Source: Bisporella sp. PMI_857 (Eukaryota; Ascomycota; Leotiomycetes; Helotiales; Helotiaceae). Taken from it: DNA of 64,000 bases. Under the pieces are notes generated by a model, which was given only the letters and a program-made list of their open reading frames with translations, did no database searches and was not told the origin of the DNA. Position 1 is the stretch's first letter; each line of letters opens with the position of its first letter. The translations under genes were made by a program, and so were the position numbers. The stretch covers positions 434,001 through 498,000 of the forward strand of contig JAJSPD010000009.1 in assembly GCA_021307315.1 (NCBI GenBank), in the 5' to 3' direction. Shown here piece by piece: positions 23,225-34,476 of this stretch.

Positions 23225-25871
23225 ATGGAACAATTATTCAACTATGTCAGGAAGGCCATCGCTCCGCCACAGGAAAATCCTCGTAATGATGCATGGGAGG
23301 AGTTTGAAGACTTGGCGAATTATAGCAGGAACATGGTTGCAACATTCGTCGACGTAGACATGGGCTTTGTAGAAATAATGCAGTCGGCATCAAGTAGTCA
23401 TGACGAGCTGCCTCTGGATTTCCAACAAGATGTTCGCCGGGAAGTTGCAGCCATAGTTCAAGCTTTAGAGAGAGCTAGTCATGCCCCAGACGAGATGACG
23501 GTCGTGAACCAGTCTTGCGACGCAGCAAATCAATTAGAGAACCTTACCAATCGACTTGCACCCACTGCCAGTGCCTCGCTGGCCTCCCCCCATGTAGACT
23601 TTTCGGCCTCTCACCTTGATGCGTCGAAACTTTTACGTTCTAGAATTCGAGACTGCCTTCTTATTCTGTTCAAGGCCCTTCTGCGGCAATTACCTGGTTG
23701 CGAGGAAAAGCATATGGCGAGGCTCAAACTGACTGGCTTCATGGATCAGGTTGATGGACAGTCGCGCGAGTTCTTTGATTTATATTTGTCTTCCCGCTCT
23801 AAAAGAGCACCGCGCTGGCTAGAAAATAGATGTACTATTGATAGGTAATATGTGGCTATATACAACCCTACTCTATATGGCCAGTGACTATACTAATAGA
23901 TTATAAGTTCGATTTCAGTGAGAGAAGCCGTGGGCTGTGAATTTCTGCGGGCCTCTGAAGCTCGAAACGAGACTTTAAATCTCATTTTAGAAGATATCGA
24001 AGGTGGGGGGATGCAACGGGGCGCAGGTCTCCAAGTAACATCCCCATCCAGACCGGAAGTTCCGATCGGACGTCTTATCGACGAAAAATGGTCTAAAGCG
24101 ACTAACAAAGATAACCACTGTTACTTTTTTCCCGCTGATAGGGCTGAGCTGTGCCTAACATTAGCACTTTCTTTTCTACATTTGTCTCATGACGAATGGA
24201 GACGGGTGAAATGGAGCATAGACACGATCTTCTTTCTCTCCGATCCTAGCACTGATGCCATTCTTGAAAAGGGGATGCCATATCTTTCATGGCGTATAAA
24301 AACCCGGAAGGAGCAAGAAGTTGAGGATTGCCTCGTGTGCGACCCCAATCTCCTTGATTTTGCCAAACTTCTCATGGAAATTTACTTGTGGGAGAGAATC
24401 CCAAATCCACTAAGTGGATTGCGACGAGAGCTACAGTCCAAGATATGGCGCGACGTCAACAATCCAAAAATAGTTGAGCCATTTATGCACCATTTTAGGG
24501 CAGCCATTGAAGCTTGCATTGGAGCTGAAGGAAAAGAGGCCGCACAGAACGACACCCAGCTCCGCGTTTTTGTTCTTCAAAGAATAGTTCGACATCTTGA
24601 GGCATACGCTCACATGTATCGTAATCCTTCAAGCGACCTACATAACCACAATTCACAGCTCATTTTACAGCCGGTTGATAGTGGATGTGACGTAGATATT
24701 GTGCACTATGATTCTTCCGTTCTCTTAGAAAATGCATCAGACGAAAAGTTTGTTGAAAATCCCCTCCATAGATACTCTCATTGTGTCAGTACAGCTAATT
24801 GTTCTTTTATAAATTTAGTGCTGCTCGTGCGGCCAAGGAGTTCCAATCACTCATGGAAGAATTTACGAGGACCCATATTCAGTCTCTTAGAGATGAAAAG
24901 CCGCTAAAGATACCATCCCATTGGAAGAGCAAAATTAAAATTGCGGTAATTGATAGTGGAGTTAAAAAGAGTGACCCTCGAATAAGAGGAGCATTCCGCA
25001 AAGGCCAGATCCAGGACTGTCGGAACTTTCTGCCACCAGGAGCTGGAGGATGGGTGGACCCAAAAACTTATGATGATGATCTTGGCCATGGAACTCATAT
25101 TGTTTGTTTGCTTCTGGAAATGGCCCCGGAGGCTGAACTGTACGTTGCCAAAGTCTCCACTGGGCCATACATCATGAAGAGTAGACTTTATTGTGTAGAG
25201 GAAGTGTGTCCATCTGACCTACTGCTACGAGATCAAGATTTGTACTAACAAACAACTAGGCTATCAATTATGCGGCGAATGAGTGGAATGTTGATATCAT
25301 TACTCTATCATTGGCATTACAAGATGAACACAATGGCATTGAAAACGCAATAAAGCAAGCCCTTAACCCGTCTCGCCAAGGGAATACGAAGAAGATAATT
25401 TTTGCGGCCGCAGGTAATAACGGCGGAAATGCGCCAACTGCATGGCCGGCATCAAGACACGGTGTTATTGCAATATACGCTTCTAATGGGCAGGGCGTAA
25501 GGGCAAACTTCAACCCTCCTCATCATAACGATAAGCCGGTTTTTGCAACATTAGGTGTTGACATCGGGCTGCACTGGTTCCCGAGTCCTGGGATGAAAAA
25601 GCGAGTTTATGTATCAGGCACATCCTACGCAACGCCTATAGCGGCGGCAATAGCCGCCAATGTTTTAGAGCATGCGAGATGCAAACTCAATTTGACGTTG
25701 GATCAAAGGAAGAATCTGTGTTCAGGTGATCGTATGATGAAAGTATTCGAACAAATGGTTATGAGTTCAGAACCTAGTAACCGATATATTCAACCGTGGA
25801 CTTTTTGGAAGTCAGGTAATACACATTACAGAAACATTTCCCAAGTTTTGGAAGCGGTACTTGAAGGATAG
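23225..25871 (+). CDS. Helical-domain / subtilisin-like S8 protease (HET-Q2 type), 4 exons
   Basis: Exons 23225-23831, 23919-24747, 24819-25203 and 25260-25871 join in phase to 810 residues. Residues 1 to about 480 are mostly helical. A stretch around residues 270-360 (LCLTLALSFLHLSHDEW...DTIFFL...LLDFAKLLMEIYL) resembles the fungal DUF7580-type region. The C-terminal third is a peptidase S8 domain with Asp524 in IAVIDSGV, His569 in LGHGTH, oxyanion Asn660 in AAAGNNGG and Ser729 in VSGTSYATP. All catalytic residues are present, and there is no signal peptide, so it should act in the cytosol. In Podospora anserina the equivalent protease HET-Q2 cleaves the gasdermin HET-Q1. Donors at 23832 (GTACTA) and 24748 (GTTTGT) are weaker and were chosen for phase and for continuity with the S8 domain. 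Confidence 0.85.
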
Positions 25872-26274
25872 TAACAATATCTCCTCACAAATAATCATAA
25901 CCATATATTCCACTTCATTGTGATAATCTTTATACCAGCTAATGCTATTTAAGACGGATTCAGGTGGTGAGGTCCGTTCATATCACTTATGCATCTACTG
26001 TGCGTTGAGGTGCAGACAGGTATAATTCTATTTCGTTAAATTGGCACAGTAAGTAGTATTTGAGGAGCATCACCTTCGTGTGGCTGCTGGTTTCGAATAA
26101 GTGCAGCTGACTTGGATAACCACAAACCTCAGGCACAGGTGCATATTTAGCCTTGCGTCACCGCAGTTCTAGCTTTCAACTTGGACTACTATTGATTTTG
26201 GGACGAAAACAGCAGTCCACCAGCGTACTGGCGCCTTCTTCTTACATCATCTTGTACATAGACTGTCAAAAACC
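25872..26274. other. Intergenic, promoter of the kinase gene
   Basis: A 403-base gap between two genes on the same strand. I see no open frame of note. It must contain the terminator of the protease gene and the promoter of the next. Confidence 0.4.
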
Positions 26275-29200
26275 ATGAGTACAGTAGCCACGGAGCCGAG
26301 ACATGAGATTTATGAGATTGCTCAATTGTGTCTCGAATCCTTTAGTGTCTATCTATTACAAAAGCGACCTCGCCATGAAGTAATCAAAGAAGAACAACAG
26401 CGTTTTTGGGCATGGTCTAATGCCCTAAAAGTCTTTGCAAATGACCAAATTTGTCTTGATGCTCAGCTGAGGGGTACAAGATACGATGAGATCCGGCGAC
26501 TGGTTGTCAGTCTACTTCGTGTCTTGAACCAAAATCTTTCACTTGGTATGTCTCTATATCATCTTGTATATGCTCAAGGAGAACGATTGCTGAACTAACT
26601 GCTTCGCAGCTCTGAAGTCAGGTCCAGCCACAGAAACGTCTATTTACCAAATGGGAACTCTAGGAAATGAGAATGTCAACCTTAATGATGTACCAACTGA
26701 TAGCGCATTTGAATTAGCGCTTTTCGGCATAAACGGGTCTTTAAAACGGCTGGAAAAATTTGCCGCAGCGATTCTACAGGCCACACAAGGGAGCCTAGCT
26801 CGTAGAGTGTCTGCATTTGCTCAAGAAAATCACGATGAAGAAGTTGAAAGGTACATAAACTTCATGATTACATACCGCTTTCAGGTCTTTGGCCGTGACG
26901 GCAAGTCCACGAGCACTCTGCCGCCAAAAATGAGAGAAATTTTGTTCGATTCTTCAGTATATCGACATTACCGACTCAAGCGCCTACGGACAAAGACTAT
27001 ACCGGAACGGCGGCAACTGAGGAGGAACGTAGGAACCAAACCGCCGTCTAACATGGAGGATGCAGTCACTATCTCGAGAGTTGAGCATGAAGATCATCCA
27101 AAAAAACTGTCACCTCAAAAACTAGAAAAGGGTGCACAATCAGAGTATCAAACATTACCATTGACAGTCAACACAAGAGACTTTAAGAAGAACTTAGTCG
27201 AGACACAATCAAATCCACAGCAAATCAACAAAGTTTCCGTATCCGAGATGGGGATGCCTGAGTTTCCTCCGCCTCCCCGACCCTTAAATGGAGAAGAATG
27301 CTGTACTTGTCCGTTTTGTGGGGAAAATTTCGCTATTGGTGATCTTGAGGGGTATAAGTGGAAGTAAGCCAATGTTTCTAGAAATTAAATAGCCATATAC
27401 TAAACCTAACTCCAGAGTTCATGTTTCTAAAGACTTGCAGCCATATGTTTGCGTTTCCGAGGACTGTAGTAAGAATCTACAATTTTTCAATGACAAGGCT
27501 TCATGGCTCAAGCATATGGAGAGTACTCATACCGCTTTCTGGATCCGGTATTTGCCAAGCACCATTCGATGGAAATGTCCTATAGGACATTACGGGTCCC
27601 CATTGTATTTCAACTCTGAAGAAGAACTCGCTCAGCACATAACAACTGCCCACAGTGAGATTGAACAGGTCGAAGCCCAACACTTAGCTAGTAGCAGTGC
27701 CATTCCACAACATAGGCCGGTAGATACTTGTCCCATGTGCGGTGATAAGCACCTACCTCACAGACCACAGGATCCAGCTCCAGGATCGAATCAAATAGAC
27801 ATAGGAACGTCACAAGACGCCGAGGACCATGCTAGGATTGCAAAGCATATCGGTGAGCACTTATTTGCATTCGCATTATTTTTTTCGAGGCACTTCTTGG
27901 ATGACCCTCCAAACCATCAAAATCTTTCAAGCTATTCCGGAGGTGTAGAGTCGCGAATTGGTGAGCTTGAACGGGAACAAGGCCCCATCCACAATGAGGA
28001 CCCACCAAAATTCCCTCCAAAGCCTGACGGCGATTCCTGGACTGATGACGAGATCTCCTTGTTTGAGCGAGAATTGCAAGGGATAAGAGACGTATGGGAG
28101 TGGAATCATACTGGCAGAGTGGTAGAATTACCTACCTTGACTGCCGATGATATCCTAAATTATTGGCCTGAGCGGGATAGCCGTAAAAAGCCTGATGTCA
28201 TATGGAGAGGAATTCATCCTCGTGGTGCTCTCGAGCTTATCTCACACATCCTTATTATCCTGGAGTTATGTGAAAACCGCTTAACGGAAACTAATCGAGG
28301 CCCAATAATTAGTTCTAAGGAGTTAAATGATCCTCTAGGAATATTTCAAGAGGCACTTTTGAGGCGGGCTCGCCCCGACCTCAATTCAGGACTGGCGAGC
28401 AAATACGTCTTGGTAAGTCATATCCTTGGGCATTGCGGCAACGGTGTAGAACAAGAGTTGCCAATCTCATCACACAATCTAAAACATAATCAAACAAAAG
28501 TAGCTATGTGTGATTTAAGCGGAACTAACATGCTCTATACAGGCCCTTGAGGGGTTTGCATCTGAGACAGAGGCAATCGTTTTGAGATACATGGACATCG
28601 CGAAAAATCATGTTTCATATCGTGACAACGCATCCGAAAGATATCGAAAATCCTTTGGTGACTTGGGAAGGGAAGTCCATCACTTGCGCGATAATCTGAA
28701 CTTCACGGTTGGCCTTGCAAGTGTTGAGTGTGAGATGCACAACTTTACAAAGCACGATGATGGCGCTGAAGCTCATGGGACTGGCCCTTTCAAAGACCAA
28801 GTCTCGGCTATAATTTTGTCACTCTCAGACAATTTATCTGACACACACAATGTTGTCAAAATACAAGTTGAATCGATAAAACAAGTTCGGTCAATTGCTG
28901 AAGTCTCTTCTGCGCTTGCAGACTCCTTGTTTAATGCTCTTATTGAGTCGCCAAACAGGAACCGCTCTTTTTTACCAATCAACAGATTGGAAGAACTTAT
29001 TACAACTATTGCTGTAGAAAGAGAACTTCGTGGTCTCATCCTTGGTGAGGCCCTACATCGGCAAGCGCAGATCATACGTGAATACGCTCCTAAGTTATTT
29101 GCGATCTTGACTCTTTTGGACCATCCTGGGTATATCATCCAATTGCTGGAAGCAAGAATATTTGACTCGGATTTGCCTTTTCAGAAATCGATCGATGGCA

Positions 29201-32200
29201 GTATGCTATGCTCTCATCAGCGGACGGACATGCCAATAAAATGTACAGCATACTGGGGAGTCCTGTTCCTACAGACCTTTCGACGTTACCAATGGTCTGT
29301 TATGGCACCTATTTTTCGGTACAGCGAGGATATGAAGCTCAATGATCTTGATTACAATTGTGTGATGCCCTTTATTCGCGACATGGAAATGAGTGAGCAT
29401 GTAGCGGAAGGAGAGCATGCTACAGTCTGGGAAGTCGTCATTCATCCAGCCCATCAGTACTTACTGAAGTCGCAGGTAATCTTTCCTCACTGCTTTGATC
29501 ACGGCATCCAGAATTGACTTAAAAGTAGAACGCTCAGCCATCCATTGCCTTGAAAAGGCTGCATTCAATATCGGAGGAGGACTTCTTCCTAGAAGTAGAA
29601 ATGCTCAAAGCCTTGAATCGTCACCGGGATCCTCATTTTGTCAAATTACTCGCCACGTATAAGTATCAAGGAAGATTCTATCTGGTGTTCTCGTACGGAA
29701 AAGGCAACCTGCGGACATACTGGAAGTCTCACCCTGTGCCTGAGTTCTCCCAAGTCGTTATCACTTGGATGATAAAGCAATGCAAAGGATTATCATCAGC
29801 ACTCCTCAGGATACATGGATACCGGACTACGTGGGATTTCAAGACATCTACAAAAGGTTCTTCACCGTTGACCCACGATGAGACTCTTTACGGGGTCCAC
29901 GGTGGTATCCAGCCAGAAGAAATTCTTTGGACAGATGAGGATGTCTCTGGTACGGATCCAAAGCCATGTGAAGAAGGACTCTTGATGATCGCCGATTTCA
30001 GACTGATGAGAGTCCGTAGGGGTATAACCAAGTCACAAACCGACCCATACAAGGTCACTGGGCCACCCATCTACGAGGCTCCTGAGCTGAGGTTGCAATC
30101 GAAGGTTTCACGAGCATATGATATCTGGAGCATGGGTTGCGTCTTTTTGGAATTTATCACCTGGCTCGTTGGAGGTTGGAATGATCTTAAGAGACTTCGA
30201 AGCTCACGAATCATGACCGGAATTGAAGAGCCAAACGATGATATGTACTTCAGAATTGTGGACAACGAGATACTAGGGGTTCGTGCCGCAGTGGTCCGTG
30301 AAAGTGTCAAAGATTGGATAAGCGGCTTGCACAATAACACTCGCTCCTCACAATTTGTTCATGACTTTCTCGACATAATATCGAACGATATGTTGGTGGT
30401 TCGCCCTGAGTATAGAATCCAGTGTGGGAAATTAATCGAGGAACTTTCTAAAATGCTTGACAAGGCAGCAGCTGATGCATCATATATCCTCGAGCCCGCT
30501 TTCTCACAACAGCGTCGAGAGAGTCTCTCCCACAAGGCAACAGCTAATGCGGCATATATCCTCGAGCCCACTTTCTCACCACAGCATCAATGGAGTCTCC
30601 TCGAGAAGTTAGAGAATGCACGACACTACTGGCCTATCCCGCGTACCGATGCAGACACTTACTTTATTCCACGAGACTGCATCGAGAATTTACTCACGTT
30701 CGAAGCTGTCAATGATCAGCTGCATCGTGCTTACCCTGGAGAGTCGGAGGCATGGATCTCCTCCCTTACCAAAAGCATCTGTCTGTCGGCGAAAAGACTT
30801 TTTATTATACTTTTGTGCGGGGGCCAAATTGATAGTTCTCACTACATACATGAGTTCATCGAGGAAGGAATCACTGATGCCGATCTACCATTTACCAAAT
30901 ATTTTCTACAGAAGGAATACCAAACTAGTGGAGGGAACTATAAGTCCGTGGTATGCAAGAAAAGCCACCTTACATGCAGCAAAAAAGACCACGCGGACTG
31001 TGGAATTAAAGCGCTAATGAGAGCGGGACGACGACTTGATTTCGTGCGCAGAGACCAATGGATTGTTCTAGCTCCCATTTTTCGCCCTGCACTCGATAAC
31101 ACCACGCCAGAAATGAATATAAACACCATTATGCCTTTCATAAAAGATAATGAACACGATATAACTCTGAAAAAGGAAGGGGGTTATGGAGAGGTATGGC
31201 AGGTTGTCATTCACCCTGCACATCAGAGATTCAGTCAAGTACAACATGTATATGTAAGATGTTGACGCTTAGTTTTCCTCTTACGCTAATCAAATATAGG
31301 CCAAAGAAGCGAAAATTGCTATCAAGCGGCAGTATAGCACTAATGCATCGAAATTTCAGGTAGAGAGAGATATGCTTACCACACTTGCAAAGAAGAATCA
31401 CCCGCATCTGATCAGACTGCTCACAACCTACAAATTCCGCAACAGGTACCATTTCATGTTTCTATGGGCCGACAGCAACCTTGTAGATTATTGGGAGTCC
31501 AGAAGACTTCCGGAGCGGACACCACAAGTATATCTCTGGGTATTAGAGCAGATGATCGGGATTACTTCGGCATTGTCAACTATCCATAATTACAAATCAA
31601 GTGCCTTAAGGAATCAAGAACCCAAGGTCAAGTACAAAGAATATTCTACAGCTGGCAGTCTCCAGCAGGAAGAGGTTAATAATAGATTCCCAGCTCTTGA
31701 AGAAGAGGCTGATTATGGAAGACACGGTGATCTGAAAGGACAAAACATATTGTGGTTCGACGGTCCCAATGGTGGGACTCTCCAAATCTCTGATTTAGGT
31801 ACTGGGCGCTTTCATGGACTCGAATCACGGTCAAATGTTAATCCTAACACCATCAGTGGCTCCCCGACTTACTCGCCACCCGAGGTAGTGCTGAACAAGT
31901 TTGTGTCGCGAAAATATGATATCTGGAGTCTTGGCTGTGTATACTCTGAATTTATCACATGGTTGATCGAAGGACCTGAAGGTATTCAGAATTTTGCCGA
32001 TGCCCGATTGTTGTATACGGATCCAAATTGGGCAGATGATAAATTCTTCGTCCTTGTCAATAACATCGAAAGTGGGGCGACTCTGAGACCAAGAGTATTG
32101 GATTGGTTTAGCCGCCTTCGTTCGAACAAGAGGTGCTCACCAATGCTGAGCGAGCTTTTGACTTTAATTCAGCAGAGAATGCTTTCTATCGACTCAAACA

Positions 32201-32280
32201 ATCGAATTTCTTCCGAAGAGCTACTCGAGCAATTAGAGCATATCCGGATCCGAGCAAATGATGTCGCATATGCGATATGA
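26275..32280 (+). CDS. Zinc-finger / tandem pseudokinase-kinase protein, 1,883 aa, 6 exons
   Basis: Exons 26275-26545, 26610-27363, 27416-28412, 28543-29475, 29538-31253 and 31300-32280 all close in phase. Residues 1-320 are helical. Cys/His clusters follow at about 330-470 (CPFCGENF, CSKNLQFFNDKASWLKHMESTH, EEELAQHITTAH, CPMCGD), as in fungal proteins often named 'acuF-like C2H2'. The rest repeats one design twice: a helical region ending WxVMAPIF/WIVLAPIF...MPFIxD, then a kinase fold. Unit 1 keeps Lys991 (IALK), but the HGDLKPEN motif reads HGGIQPEE (Gly at 1108) and DFG reads DFR (Asp1138), so it looks catalytically dead. Unit 2 keeps Lys1566, Asp1701 in HGDLKGQN and Asp1722 in DLG, so it may be active. 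Starting 403 bases beyond the protease gene on the same strand, it could signal to or from the gasdermin pair (inference). Confidence 0.8.
30461..30604 (+). repeat. Imperfect 72-bp tandem duplication inside the kinase gene
   Basis: Two adjacent 72-base units (30461-30532 and 30533-30604), both starting CAAGGCA, share most bases, including ATATATCCTCGAGCCC. They encode two copies of a 24-residue segment with AxYILEPxFSxQ. The unit keeps the reading frame and lies in the linker between the pseudokinase and the second helical region. Confidence 0.8.
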
Positions 32281-34476
32281 GTTCTGTTATCTCTTCAATT
32301 GACATCAAAAACAATAACCATTCGATGCCTGTGTGGCTCACTATAAACCTTGGGCATTGCCGGCACTAAGGTGGATCTCAATACCAGATTGACACAAGGG
32401 CTGATCACTACGGCTCCAACAAGCCCTTGCAAAAGGCGAGATGCAAAGGAAAGCTGGTAAAGTCGAGATAGTGCAAATTTTTACATGGACTGGCTTTGGC
32501 ATGACCTGTCGTGCTTCCTCCGTCAAAAAATGGCCAAGCACTGGAATTTGGTCAGAAATTCTGTTTAGAGTTAGTCACCCATGAGCCAGCAGAATTCCAT
32601 TTTACTGACGACACCTCCTTATAGATATAGCGGCGTACCATGACCTCTAGTCGGTTATTCAAAATCAAACATTATATTTATGTTTCTACAGTGAAGTGAT
32701 AGGTCAAGAAGCATTGCGGCTCCTCAAACTTCTTGTACGGCTTTCTATAGCTCGTGAAAGAACCAATTTCATATAATAAACGCCCTTGCACTTGGTATTT
32801 CTAAATATACTCGAGCGTAGATAATGAAGTTCAAGTTTGAAACCGTTCTAATGTCGCTCTTTGGGCCGGGGGGACCTTTTTGGGGCGAGAAATTGAGCGT
32901 GAGACAAAGCTCGCAGGCTGGGAATTTGACCTACTCCTGCTCTAATACTGTAGACTTAGCATATATAATGCTGACACCTAATTTTTGCCCCCGAAGGAGC
33001 CGTAACCTAATTGTAGCCTGTTAGACCGCTGATATAGTAGGTTACTTAACTCTAAGCATTTGTCTCAGCCCCCTATGACCGTCTATTGAATTGAGAGACC
33101 TTAATTCAGTTCTGAGTACCAAACGAGTGTTATATACACGATTCTAGAATGAGATCAACCCTCTTTCCCACGACGTGCTAGGCGAATAATCACGCGACTA
33201 GTAGAGTCTCTAGCACCATCAGATTGACCTTTGTAGGTACCAAAGTATATAAGGTAGGCTTCTTCTGCAAAGGTGATATTTAGTTTAAAATATTCTCTAC
33301 TTCTCCTTCAAGCATCTATATGTATTGCACAACAACATAGGCATTTCAATGGACAAGAACAACGATGCCGCAAACTCAAGTAGCGGTAGATTGATCTCAT
33401 GAAATCTCCCAACATCCTAAATTGATCGGAACTTGCTCATGAGAAAGTAGTAAATTCAGCTTGGTCGAACTCTCCAAATCAAACCAAATTCAGAGTCTAG
33501 GTCAAAAGTTTCAATCGCACAATTAACATCTTATTACTAACATTATCAGCTCCGATTTAGCCACTGCCATCTTCATCCTAGTGGCTCTGACAGAAGTAGC
33601 CAAGGTTGCATTCTTACCTCCACGAGAGATGAGCTGACACTCCATAAGAACGAAGTCATAGAGCTCTGTGCTCCTTGACAGGTAGGCTTCCGAATTGCGT
33701 CAATAAAAAGTATTCCTTTCGCACTCAATGAGGAGTGGCGACGTAGGCAGCAGAGTTCTGTATTCACAAATGGCGGGTGGCAATAGGCGGTGAAATCTCG
33801 CTATCCTATTAAGGTGCATCATGAGATCACGCAGTAATTACTTAGATTGAATTCCATACCGTTGTAACCAAGCCTGGAGCTGTATCTGTCGTAATTCAGT
33901 GCATGATGACGCTTCACATACCCTTGAACCATTACATTGGTTGTCGATTACATATGCCTTCAGCCGCCAATGGAGAGAGTACAGCACTTTTACATTGCCT
34001 TTCCTCTATCCGTTTACAGCAATCCCTAAAAGTATTTTTACATCCAAGGAGCTAAATACCTGATCAGGTCACATTCAGAAACCACGCTGCTAAAGAACAT
34101 CTCTTGCTTTCGGCGACACGAATATCAAGAGTTTTGTATCTCTTAGCTTACAGTGAAGGAAAGCTATTAACTGAGAAGCATATTGGAGAACTATAGCGAT
34201 AAGGTTAAATCTCGTGTTACGTTCAGGTGATGAACCCTAAAATTCTGTCTACAAGGGGGAAGGCATCGTCTAACTGCTGCAAGATAACCCCAGATACCCA
34301 ATCTCTGGCAGGACGGAGTAAGGATAAGAAAGATAGGTCAAGTTCTTTCGCTTTTTCGCTAAAACCCATTATTGAACCAGCAGCATCCGAAAACCATGCA
34401 TGCCGTTCAAATCATCGGCAAATAGTAGATCCACTATTTCAGAGCCACATCAATCATCAAAGCTGTAATCCGCTGC
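32281..34476. other. Long intergenic stretch, no gene seen
   Basis: About 2.2 kb, AT-rich. It lies between the 3' end of the kinase gene and the 3' end of the dehydrogenase. A minus-strand stretch at about 33550-33770 reads with one internal stop as something protein-like (LLIECERN..., FVLMECQLISRGGKNATLATSVRA). It could be a fragment of an unidentified gene, but I cannot place it. Confidence 0.35.

Noticed and set aside
28413..28542. Splitting the kinase gene into two genes at the stop near 28550
   Set aside because: A GTAAGT...CAG intron in phase 0 removes the stop and joins KYVL to ALEGFASETE, and all downstream phases close.
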